This document shows, piece by piece, positions 19,360 to 26,594 of a stretch of 64,000 nt of DNA (position 1 is the stretch's first letter; each line of letters begins with the position of its first letter). The stretch is taken from NCBI RefSeq assembly GCF_017875235.1, contig NZ_JAGGMI010000002.1, positions 62,001-126,000 of the forward strand. The letters run 5' to 3'. This DNA comes from Asticcacaulis solisilvae. GTDB taxonomy: Bacteria > Pseudomonadota > Alphaproteobacteria > Caulobacterales > Caulobacteraceae. The position numbers were made by a program, and so were the translations under genes. The notes under the pieces are model-generated. The model did not search any database, was not told the origin of the DNA, and was given only the letters and a program-made list of their open reading frames with translations.

Positions 19360-19440
19360 GAAGCCATCGGCAGGAAAGGAATTTCAGGGAACGCTTTAAC
19401 TATACCGGGACAATACGCCGAAAGCCTTAAGAAAACAGCC

Positions 19441-20118
19441 TTAGCGGCTGTCACTTTCGGTTTCATCGAACGGCAGCGTCTGGCTGTGTTCGAAGAAGTC
19501 GCGCGCCAGTCCACGGGTGAAGGCGCGGCCATTGGCATAGTGCTCCAGCTCCGTGACGATTTTTTGAAGGGCGGCGACCGAGCGGTCGGCGCGGCTGGCG
19601 ATATAGGCGACCGCATCCGTTGACGGCGAAATGGCGCGCTGGGCGAACAGGGTCGACAATATGGCTTCCAGCAGGTCGTCGTCGGGCTCGGGCAGAGTCA
19701 CGAGCCGCATGGCGCGCAGGCGCGACTGCCAGTCGGGAAGGGTGACGGCCCATTGCAGCGGATGGACGCGGCTGAGCAGGACCAGGTATCCGCCCGAAGC
19801 TTGGACGGTGTTGAAGAGGTGAAAGAGCGTCTCTTCCGAAGCGCTGTCCGCGTCGTCGATAACGTAGCTCTGGCCAGGAGCGATCTGAAGTGCCGCGCTG
19901 TCGGCCGAACCGACGAAAACCGCGCCATGGGTCTTCGCGAAGATGTGCCCGAGGTGTGTCTTGCCGCTGCCTTCCGGCCCGGTGATCAGCAAGTGCGGCG
20001 CCAGCCAGGTGTTAGGGTGCAGCAGGGCGTCAAGCACCGGCCGCACCGAGCCGCTTTCGACAAAGCGGTCGCGGCTGAAGGCGTCGATGGCGACAAGATC
20101 GAGGGGCAACTGCTGCAT
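19441..20118 (-). CDS. hdaA: HdaA-type DnaA regulatory inactivator
   Basis: A 225-residue AAA+ protein resembling the ATPase part of DnaA without its DNA-binding domain. At the extreme N-terminus, QQLPLDL (residues 2-8) matches the Q-x-L-P-L clamp-binding motif that tethers Hda to the DNA polymerase beta clamp. Walker A is GPEGSGKT (47-54); the Walker B-like segment is YVIDDAD, and box VII/sensor regions follow (LPDWQSRLRAM, SRADRSVAAL). In Caulobacter, HdaA stimulates ATP hydrolysis by DnaA and prevents over-initiation. It is upstream of ppk on the same strand. Confidence 0.92.
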   Translation of the reverse strand: MQQLPLDLVAIDAFSRDRFVESGSVRPVLDALLHPNTWLAPHLLITGPEGSGKTHLGHIFAKTHGAVFVGSADSAALQIAPGQSYVIDDADSASEETLFHLFNTVQASGGYLVLLSRVHPLQWAVTLPDWQSRLRAMRLVTLPEPDDDLLEAILSTLFAQRAISPSTDAVAYIASRADRSVAALQKIVTELEHYANGRAFTRGLARDFFEHSQTLPFDETESDSR

Positions 20119-20234
20119 GCCGGGAATCTAGGCCGTGTATGGCGTCATGACAACCGAAAGCCTGTGGACGGCTAAAACCGCTTGTGGATCACCGGCGCAT
20201 CGATGAGAAACCGAAATGCCAAGGGGCTGCCTCA

Positions 20235-20388
20235 TTCAAATACCCCTCCGTCATCTTCGCTTCGCTCGATGCCACCTCCCCACGCTAGCGTAGGGAGGAG
20301 AAGTGTGCGCGTCCGCCTTCGCCATCCTCTCCCCCCACATCGTGGGGAGGTGGCGCCGCGAAGCGGTGACGGAGGGGTACGCCATTTC
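20235..20388. repeat. Paired inverted intergenic repeat element
   Basis: Left unit TACCCCTCCGTCATC... with CACCTCCCCACGCTAGCGTAGGGAGG; right unit CCTCTCCCCCCACATCGTGGGGAGGTGGCG and ending GGAGGGGTA. It occupies most of the gap between hdaA and the convergent end of the AsmA gene region. Confidence 0.75.
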
Positions 20389-22537
20389 ACCCCTTCGGCT
20401 GCGCCGGCGCCGCGACGGCCTTCCTGGCCGGTGGCCTGGTCGAGATCGAGGCGCCTTCGGCCTTGGCGCTGGCCAGCAAGGCGCCGCAATTACTGTCCTT
20501 GGCATAGTCGAGCGGCAGCAGCGGTACGATCGATTGCAGTGCCAGGGTCAGCCCGCCCTGGACGACCGCCGGACCAGCATCGATGCCGACCTTGGGCTGG
20601 GTCAGCTGGCCGCCGATGACGATCGGGGCATTGATGCGAATCAGGCGGAACTTCTTGGGCTTGCCCTTGAAGACGAACCGCATGCTCTCGTCGTTGAGAT
20701 TGACCGTGCCCTTGCCGGTCAACAGCACCACGCCGGTATCGAAGACGATGTAGCGCGACTGAAGCACGCCGTTTTTCACATCGAAATGGGCGACAGCGCA
20801 GCGGACATCGGTCTCCTTCTTGTCCTTCGACAGGTACATGAACAGACCCTTGGAGGCGTTCACACCCATCAGCTCAGCCAGGCTCTGGCGTATCGTGCCG
20901 GCGGGGATGACGGCGGTGACCTCGCCATTGGCGGTCGATGCGGCCTTGTGGACGGAGTTGCCCGCGCCCTTGGCAACGACGCGGGCGTTGAGAATCCCTT
21001 CCAGCGGCTCGCCGCCGCCAATCTGCGGCACGAAGTCCTGGACGCGCACGCCGGTCAGCTTAAGGTCGATGTCATTGGTCTGGGTGGCGTTGCGCGCGTC
21101 GATCTTCGCCGTGCCCTGCAACCTACCTTGCGGGAAAGCGAAATCGATCGGGTCGACTGTCAAAAGCCCCTTGTCGAGCGTGGCGCCGACGCTGACCTCG
21201 CGCAGCGGCATGTTGGGCACCGCCTTCACCGACAGGGCGCGGTAGCGGACCTTGGCGTCCATGCCGCGGATACGCGCGACATCCAGCGGCGCGTCGGGCA
21301 GCAAACGCCGGCCGGCGGTCGGACGCGGGGCGGCGCTCAGTTCCGCGCCTTGCGGGGCATTGGCGCCAGTCGCGCCAAAGACCGCGCCCAGGTCTTCGAA
21401 ATTGAGTGCGCGCGAGTTGAGATCGGCCGTCAGGTAAGGCCGGCCATTGTTGCGCGTATCGACCGTCATAACGCCGTTGATGTCGCTGCCGCCGATGCGG
21501 CCCTTGATGGCATTGATCCTGTAGACCATGTCGTCGCGGCGGACATTGGCGGCGACACTATAGGATGGCGTATTGGGCAGGGTGAGGCCAGTGAGGTAAT
21601 AGAGGTCGGCCAGGTTGTGGCCTGACACCGTCACCGCGCCTTCCAACTGGCCCAGGTCGAACGGATGGATGACGCGGCCATTGGCCGTGAGTTTTGTGGC
21701 CCCGGCGCGCACGGTCATGTCGAACGGATAGGGCTGGCTGGTGCGGATATTGAGCAGCGGTCCTCCCGTGGCGTTCAGTTCGAACACCTTGCCGTTCAGC
21801 GAACCGTCGCCGGTAAGCCCAAAGGCCTGGCGCGACGCCGTGGCGCGTTCATGGGCATTAACGGTACCCTTGAATTTGATCTTCCGCTGCACGCTGGTCA
21901 GCTCGACCTTGCCATCATTGATTATAAAGTTCTTGATCAGCGGCAGCTTGGTCGGCTCGCCCTTGGCCTTGCCGTTCGAGAAGTCCCAGTTGGCGCGGCC
22001 TTGCGCGTCCTGGTAGAGGAAGACGTTTGGCTGATCGATCCGCAGGCGTGGCAGCACGATCTTGCCGGTCAGGATGGGCAGGAACTCGGCTTCGACGGCG
22101 ACCTGCTTCGCCGTGGCGACGTTCTGCCTGGGCCCCCAGTCCGGATAGCCGATCCGCAATCCGTCAATGGTTGCATCGGGCGTCCAGCGGAAGAGATGAA
22201 CCCTGAGATTGCCGTCAATGGCGACCGGCCGGTTGAGCTTGGTAGATGCGAGCGACGATACGATTCCGCGCGCCCAGTTCCAGTTCGGATTGGCGAGGAA
22301 CAGGAAGACCGCGACGATCAGTACGCCAGCGATGATGATGGCCCATTGCGCCAGGCGCGGCAGGCTCTTCAGGTCGCGCCAGAAGGCACGGGCGGCGTCC
22401 GCGACCAGTATCCCAGCCTTGCGCAGCCACTCGCGCGCCGTATCGATGGCGGTATGACCCGCATCGGCAAGACCGGTATGGTGGGTTTCGGCATGATGAT
22501 CGTCGTTTTGACGATGCGCCAAGCGACCGTTACGCAT
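20387..22537 (-). CDS. AsmA-family envelope protein
   Basis: A 716-residue protein with a cytoplasmic N-terminal tail, one membrane helix (about residues 65-85, LAQWAIIIAGVLIVAVFLFL) and a long periplasmic part rich in beta strands. The AsmA N-terminal domain shows LNRPVAIDGNLRV and GLRIGYPDWG; the C-terminal AsmA region includes GGEPLEGILNARVVAKGAGNSV (quoted to 20: GGEPLEGILNARVVAKGAGN). AsmA-like proteins form periplasmic bridges thought to carry phospholipids to the outer membrane. ATG 22537 has AGGTG upstream; the longer frame to 22597 would lack a ribosome site. Divergent from the TerC gene. Confidence 0.88.
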   Translation of the reverse strand: MRNGRLAHRQNDDHHAETHHTGLADAGHTAIDTAREWLRKAGILVADAARAFWRDLKSLPRLAQWAIIIAGVLIVAVFLFLANPNWNWARGIVSSLASTKLNRPVAIDGNLRVHLFRWTPDATIDGLRIGYPDWGPRQNVATAKQVAVEAEFLPILTGKIVLPRLRIDQPNVFLYQDAQGRANWDFSNGKAKGEPTKLPLIKNFIINDGKVELTSVQRKIKFKGTVNAHERATASRQAFGLTGDGSLNGKVFELNATGGPLLNIRTSQPYPFDMTVRAGATKLTANGRVIHPFDLGQLEGAVTVSGHNLADLYYLTGLTLPNTPSYSVAANVRRDDMVYRINAIKGRIGGSDINGVMTVDTRNNGRPYLTADLNSRALNFEDLGAVFGATGANAPQGAELSAAPRPTAGRRLLPDAPLDVARIRGMDAKVRYRALSVKAVPNMPLREVSVGATLDKGLLTVDPIDFAFPQGRLQGTAKIDARNATQTNDIDLKLTGVRVQDFVPQIGGGEPLEGILNARVVAKGAGNSVHKAASTANGEVTAVIPAGTIRQSLAELMGVNASKGLFMYLSKDKKETDVRCAVAHFDVKNGVLQSRYIVFDTGVVLLTGKGTVNLNDESMRFVFKGKPKKFRLIRINAPIVIGGQLTQPKVGIDAGPAVVQGGLTLALQSIVPLLPLDYAKDSNCGALLASAKAEGASISTRPPARKAVAAPAQPKG

Positions 22538-22680
22538 GATGACACCTGAGGACTGCCCGCCCCCGAAAAACCTTTGCAAGCCTGGGGCAGGGGGCATCAG
22601 AAATCGATTTGATTTTGCTCCGGAAATCTTCGGGCCTCGTAGGGCAGCGCCACTTTTACCAACTAAGCCGGGCTTTCGCG

Positions 22681-22709
22681 TTGACAGCCGAATGCGCTTG
22701 CTGGTTAAC
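22681..22709 (+). promoter_or_regulatory. Putative promoter for the riboswitch-TerC transcript
   Basis: TTGACA (22681-22686) followed after 17 bases by GTTAAC (22704-22709). A start a few bases downstream would coincide with the first base-paired bases of the riboswitch near 22714, which supports the assignment. Confidence 0.5.
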
Positions 22710-22713
22710 TCTG

Positions 22714-22843
22714 CCTGCCCTCGGGGAGTAGCCGGAACCGCGTGCCAGGTTCCAGAGGTGTCGTCAGCACGGATCGGACAGCCTCCGGTCCCGGCACCAT
22801 GACCGCGAAAGTTCTGCGCGGTGCGGCGAGACCAGGGACGGAC
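22714..22843 (+). ncRNA. yybP-ykoY (manganese) riboswitch
   Basis: The leader of the TerC gene carries the conserved yybP-ykoY blocks in order. These are GGGGAGTAGC (22723-22732), helix GGAACC/GGTTCC (22734-22739 with 22748-22753), GTCGTCAGCACG (22760-22771), a helix around 22771-22790, helix ACCGCG/CGCGGT (22802-22807 with 22817-22822), and GGCGAGACCA (22825-22834). The outer helix can form from CCCT (22718-22721) and AGGG (22834-22837). Members of this class bind Mn2+ and usually turn on Mn exporters or TerC/Alx proteins. An alternative hairpin GACGGA/TCCGTC (22837-22852) overlaps the 3' strand and could be part of the switch. Confidence 0.88.
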
Positions 22844-22879
22844 ACTTCCGTCACCATGTTTATTTGAGGGATCCTCGCC

Positions 22880-23902
22880 ATGCTCTCCGTCGGTACGCCG
22901 TTACTGTGGTCGCTGTTCGGCGGCTTCGTCGTCGTCGCGCTCATCCTCGATTTCTTCGCCATGAACAAGCAGGGGGCCCATAAGGTCTCGATCGGCGAAG
23001 CCCTGCTGTGGACCCTGGTCTGGGTCGCGGCCTCCTTTGCCTTCGTCGCATTCCTGTGGTGGCAGCTGGGCGGGCTTGGGCCCGATCCGGCGGCACAGGC
23101 GCTGGCCAAGACCAAGGCCATCGAATTCGTCACCGGCTACCTTGTCGAAAAGGCGCTGGCGGTCGACAACATCTTCGTCTTTTTGATGCTGTTCACCTAT
23201 TTCGCGGTGCCGCCCGAATTCCAGAAGCGCGCCCTGATGATCGGCATCCTCGCCGCCCTGGTATTGCGCGGCGCGCTTATCCTGGTCGGCGCCTGGCTGA
23301 TCTCCGAGTTTCACTGGGTACTCTATGTCTTCGGCGCCTTTCTGGTTTTCACCGGCCTCAAGATGTGGCTGGCTGCCGGCAAGGAGGCCGAACTCGACGA
23401 CAATCCGGCGCTGAAATGGGTGCGCCGCAGCTTCAAGATCTCGCCCAGCTACGATGGCGAGAAGTTCTTCACGCGATTTAACGGCAAGTCGATGGCGACG
23501 CCGCTGCTGGTCGTCGTGCTGTTGATCGGCATTGTCGACGTCGTCTTCGCCGTCGATTCGATCCCGGCCATCTTCGCCATCACGACCGATCCATTCATCG
23601 TCCTGACCTCGAACGTCTTCGCGATCCTCGGTCTGCGCGCCATGTACTTCCTGCTGGCCGGCGTCCATGAAAAGTTCCACCTGCTGCCTTACGGCCTGTC
23701 GCTGGTTCTGGTGCTGATCGGCGCCAAGATGCTGATGATCGATTTTTACAAGATTCCGGTCGAATGGTCGCTGGGCGCCACGGGCATCATTCTGGTCATC
23801 ACCATGATCCTGTCGCTGCTGATCAAGCCGAAGTCGAGCACACCCAGAGGCGCCTTCCCCTTTGAAGGCAAGGATCCCGAAAAGACTCCGGATCAACATT
23901 GA
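22880..23902 (+). CDS. TerC-family integral membrane protein (Alx-like, putative Mn2+ exporter)
   Basis: A 340-residue inner-membrane protein with about eight or nine hydrophobic helices. TerC hallmarks are the acidic helices EKALAVDNIFVFLMLFTYF (about residues 92-110) and DVVFAVDSIPAIFAI (about 218-232), whose Asp residues are candidates for metal coordination. The length and motif order fit E. coli Alx rather than the tellurite TerC itself. The yybP-ykoY riboswitch just upstream implies induction by manganese, so Mn efflux or Mn homeostasis during metal loading of exported enzymes is the likely role. GAGGG at 22866-22870 is the ribosome site. Confidence 0.92.
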   Translation: MLSVGTPLLWSLFGGFVVVALILDFFAMNKQGAHKVSIGEALLWTLVWVAASFAFVAFLWWQLGGLGPDPAAQALAKTKAIEFVTGYLVEKALAVDNIFVFLMLFTYFAVPPEFQKRALMIGILAALVLRGALILVGAWLISEFHWVLYVFGAFLVFTGLKMWLAAGKEAELDDNPALKWVRRSFKISPSYDGEKFFTRFNGKSMATPLLVVVLLIGIVDVVFAVDSIPAIFAITTDPFIVLTSNVFAILGLRAMYFLLAGVHEKFHLLPYGLSLVLVLIGAKMLMIDFYKIPVEWSLGATGIILVITMILSLLIKPKSSTPRGAFPFEGKDPEKTPDQH

Positions 23903-24012
23903 TTGATCGCCGTGCCTAAAACGCGAGCCGCCGGACTGCCCCCCTCGGACAGTCCGGCGCGCCACCCGGAAGACCTCCAGGCGATGATGACGAACGCGAG
24001 CGGTGTGGTCAT
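23893..24012 (-). CDS. Possible 39-residue small protein
   Basis: A short frame starts at ATG 24012 with an unusually strong ribosome site (GGAGGGAGGG, spacing seven). The product begins MTTPLAFVIIAWRSSGWRAG, which has a short hydrophobic stretch, and ends in AINQC. It follows the 77-residue hypothetical gene on the same strand and overlaps the 3' end of the TerC gene by ten bases. No family is known to me; the ribosome site is the main evidence. Confidence 0.35.
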   Translation of the reverse strand: MTTPLAFVIIAWRSSGWRAGLSEGGSPAARVLGTAINQC

Positions 24013-24061
24013 GATCACACCCTCCCTCCAACACGTCCGGCGCCTTCGCCCTTCCGCCCTG

Positions 24062-24295
24062 TCAGGCTTGCCAGTCCTTCGGGAAGGCTGGCCCATCGTC
24101 GGTCAACCAGGCGGTCGCCGCGATCATGGTGAATACGATTTTTTCCGGTCCGACGTTCCGGCTCATGACCTTGAGCGCCGCCAGAGTGTCGGCGACCTGC
24201 GCCTGTTTCTCCGGCGTCGCCAGCATGTCCCAGGCGACCTCCAGGTCCTTCCAGCGCACCTTGATGTGCGTGTCGTCGAGGTTTACCGCATCCAT
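24062..24295 (-). CDS. Hypothetical 77-residue protein
   Basis: A small soluble protein starting MDAVNLDDTHIKVRWKDLE, with two predicted amphipathic helices (about residues 14-45) and ending FPKDWQA. No cysteine and no recognisable motif. The start at 24295 is preferred over 24331 because the upstream residues are not protein-like. It may form a unit with the 39-residue frame downstream. Function unknown. Confidence 0.55.
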   Translation of the reverse strand: MDAVNLDDTHIKVRWKDLEVAWDMLATPEKQAQVADTLAALKVMSRNVGPEKIVFTMIAATAWLTDDGPAFPKDWQA

Positions 24296-24378
24296 ACCGC
24301 GAGTTGTAGCGCAGGCTGGGCGCCGCACCATCCGCCGCGTCAGCCGTCATCCGTCGCGGCGGAGGTCCTTAAGGTGGC

Positions 24379-24416
24379 GGACCGTACTGCGTTTTGAAAG
24401 AAACGCAGTACGGTCC
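24379..24416. repeat. Perfect 16-bp hairpin upstream of aspS
   Basis: GGACCGTACTGCGTTT (24379-24394) and AAACGCAGTACGGTCC (24401-24416) are perfect inverted repeats with a six-base loop. No T run follows on either strand, so it is not a classic terminator. It lies 16 bases before another palindromic element. Confidence 0.75.
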
Positions 24417-24431
24417 AGCTTGTTAGTGGTC

Positions 24432-24475
24432 GCATGCTTGTCCGAAAAACCGGTTTCCACTTTTTCGGAGCATGC
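24432..24475. repeat. Alphaproteobacterial GCATGC...TCCGAAAA palindromic repeat
   Basis: Imperfect palindrome from GCATGC (24432) to GCATGC (24475), with TCCGAAAAACCGGTTTCC in the middle and TTTTTCGGA on the right. It resembles the interspersed palindromes with TCCGGAAAAG and CGGTTTTCC that are common in Rhizobiales and relatives. That family link is from memory, not from a search. Confidence 0.6.
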
Positions 24476-24569
24476 TCTAAAACACGGAAACCATATCGCT
24501 TTCCGTCTTGACAACGCGGGCGCAACATGTGCCCTTCGCCGCCTGATTTTCCATGGGCTGGATTGATAC

Positions 24570-26348
24570 ATGCACATCTACCGTTCACATACCTGCGGCG
24601 CCCTGAGGGCCTCCGACGCGGGCCAGGCCGTCCGCCTTTCGGGCTGGATTCATCGCAAGCGCGACCACGGCGGCCTGCTGTTTATCGACCTTCGCGACCA
24701 CTACGGCCTGACCCAGCTGGTGTTCAATCCGTCGTCGCCCGGTTTCGCAAAAGTCGAGCGCCTGCGCGCCGAAAGCGTCATCCGGATCGACGGTACGGTC
24801 GTCGCGCGCGACGCCGAGGTCGTTAATGCCAACCTGCCGACCGGCGCGATCGAAGTCGTCGTCAATGATGTAGAGATACTGTCCGAGTCGGCCGAACTGC
24901 CGCTGCCGGTCTTCGGCGAGCCCGACTACCCGGAAGAGCTGCGCCTCAAGAACCGCTTCCTCGACCTGCGCCGCGAGACCCTGCACAAGAACATCGTCCT
25001 GCGTTCCAAGGTCATCCAGTCGATCCGCAACCGCATGGTCGACCAGGGCTTCCTCGAATACCAGACCCCGATCCTGACAGCCTCGTCGCCGGAAGGCGCG
25101 CGCGACTTCCTGGTGCCGTCACGTCTGCACCCGGGCAAGTTCTACGCCCTGCCGCAGGCGCCGCAGCAGTTCAAGCAACTGTTGATGGTTTCCGGTTTCG
25201 ACCGCTATTTCCAGATCGCGCCGTGCTTCCGCGACGAAGACCTGCGCGCCGACCGCTCGCTCGAATTCTATCAGCTCGACGTCGAGATGAGCTTCGTGAC
25301 GCAGGAAGACGTCTTCGCGGCCATCGAGCCCTTGATGCACGGACTGTTCACCGAGTTCGGCGAAGGCAAGCGCGTGTCCTCCTATCCGTTCGTGCGCATT
25401 CCCTACAAGGAATCGATCGCCAAGTATGGGTCGGACAAGCCGGACCTGCGCAACCCGATCGAGATGCAGGACGTGTCCGATCACTTCCGCGGCGGCGGCT
25501 TCGGCCTGTTCGCGCGTATCCTTGAGACGCCTTCCAACGCTGTCTGGGCCATTCCGGCGCCAAAGGGCGGTTCGCGCGCCTTCTGCGACCGCATGAATTC
25601 GTGGGCGCAGGGCGAAGGCCAGCCGGGCCTGGGTTACATCTTCTGGTCGGAAGACCAGGGCGCATGGGGCGGCCCGATCGCCAAGAACCTCGGCGCCGAC
25701 GCCACGACCGCACTGATGAGCTCGCTGGGTCTGGGGCAGGGCGATGCCGCCTTCTTTGCCGCCGGCGACCCGAAGGTTTTCTACAAGTTCGCAGGCTCGG
25801 CGCGCACCAAGGTCGGCACCGACCTGAACCTGGTCGATGAAGACCAGTTCAAATTCTGCTGGATCGTCGACTTCCCGATGTTCGAATGGAACGAGGACGA
25901 AAAGAAGGTCGACTTCTCGCACAACCCGTTCTCGATGCCGCAGGGCGAGATGGACGCGCTGTTGACCAAGGATCCGCTTGAGATTCTGGCCTATCAGTAC
26001 GACATCGTCTGTAACGGCTATGAGCTGTGTTCGGGCGCGATCCGGAACCACAAGCAGGAGATCATGCTGAAGGCGTTCGAGATCGCCGGCTATGGCCAGG
26101 ACGTGGTCGAGGCGCAGTTCGGCGGCATGCTTAATGCGTTCAAGTACGGCGCGCCGCCGCACGGTGGCCTGGCGCCGGGCATTGACCGCATCGTCATGCT
26201 GCTGGCCGGCCAGACGGCGATCCGCGAAGTCATTGCCTTCCCGCTGAACCAGCAGGGCCAGGACGTGATGATGAGCGCACCGTCGGGCGTGCAGGAGAAG
26301 CAGTTGAAGGAACTGCATATCCGGACGGCTTTGCCGATCAAGGTGTAA
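24570..26348 (+). CDS. aspS: Aspartyl-tRNA synthetase
   Basis: A 592-residue class II synthetase of the bacterial type. An N-terminal OB-fold anticodon-binding domain (about residues 1-105, [26 protein letters not shown]) is followed by the catalytic core with FLDLRRETL, motif 2 [19 protein letters not shown] (FRDED), a bacterial insertion domain (about 290-425), and motif 3 [13 protein letters not shown]. It charges tRNA-Asp, and in organisms lacking asparagine synthetase also tRNA-Asn; this cannot be told from the sequence by eye. Monocistronic with a terminator downstream. Confidence 0.97.
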   Translation: MHIYRSHTCGALRASDAGQAVRLSGWIHRKRDHGGLLFIDLRDHYGLTQLVFNPSSPGFAKVERLRAESVIRIDGTVVARDAEVVNANLPTGAIEVVVNDVEILSESAELPLPVFGEPDYPEELRLKNRFLDLRRETLHKNIVLRSKVIQSIRNRMVDQGFLEYQTPILTASSPEGARDFLVPSRLHPGKFYALPQAPQQFKQLLMVSGFDRYFQIAPCFRDEDLRADRSLEFYQLDVEMSFVTQEDVFAAIEPLMHGLFTEFGEGKRVSSYPFVRIPYKESIAKYGSDKPDLRNPIEMQDVSDHFRGGGFGLFARILETPSNAVWAIPAPKGGSRAFCDRMNSWAQGEGQPGLGYIFWSEDQGAWGGPIAKNLGADATTALMSSLGLGQGDAAFFAAGDPKVFYKFAGSARTKVGTDLNLVDEDQFKFCWIVDFPMFEWNEDEKKVDFSHNPFSMPQGEMDALLTKDPLEILAYQYDIVCNGYELCSGAIRNHKQEIMLKAFEIAGYGQDVVEAQFGGMLNAFKYGAPPHGGLAPGIDRIVMLLAGQTAIREVIAFPLNQQGQDVMMSAPSGVQEKQLKELHIRTALPIKV

Positions 26349-26362
26349 TCTGCTCAGACGAA

Positions 26363-26498
26363 TTATGGGGCGTGGGGCCAAAGAGCGTCTTGGGACCCAC
26401 AAACCTTATTGATACCAACGAAAAAGCCTGGCCCTTCGGGGCCGGGCTTTTTCATTGGTTTTAGAAAGACTTGGTGCCTCAGGCCCCAAACCCCATAA
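26363..26498. terminator. Terminator nested in a larger palindrome after aspS
   Basis: The inner hairpin ACCAACGAAAAAGCCTGGCCC with its mirror (26414-26459) is a bidirectional terminator with A and T runs. Outer arms TTATGGGG-cgt-GGGGCC (26363-26379) and GGCCCC-aaa-CCCCATAA (26483-26498) enclose it. It is related to the terminators at 1525-1598 and 8697-8764. Confidence 0.75.
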
Positions 26499-26517
26499 CG
26501 CGCCCGAGAAGATCCCC

Positions 26518-26560
26518 TTGACAGATAATTTGTCTGACTATATCAATTTGTCGGACAAAT
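26518..26560 (+). promoter_or_regulatory. Promoter with two GntR/FadR-like operator copies
   Basis: TTGACA (26518-26523), 17 bases, TATCAA (26541-26546) gives a good promoter. A perfect palindrome ATTTGTC-G-GACAAAT (26546-26560) covers the -10 end and probable start site. A half-perfect copy ATTTGTC-T-GAC (26528-26538) lies in the spacer 18 bases upstream. The TTGTC-N-GACAA core resembles GntR-family FadR-subgroup operators. Repression of the arabinanase gene until a sugar signal is present is the likely effect. Confidence 0.65.
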
Positions 26561-26594
26561 AAGGCGCAAAGCCGATAGAGCAGGGAGTAGTGTT

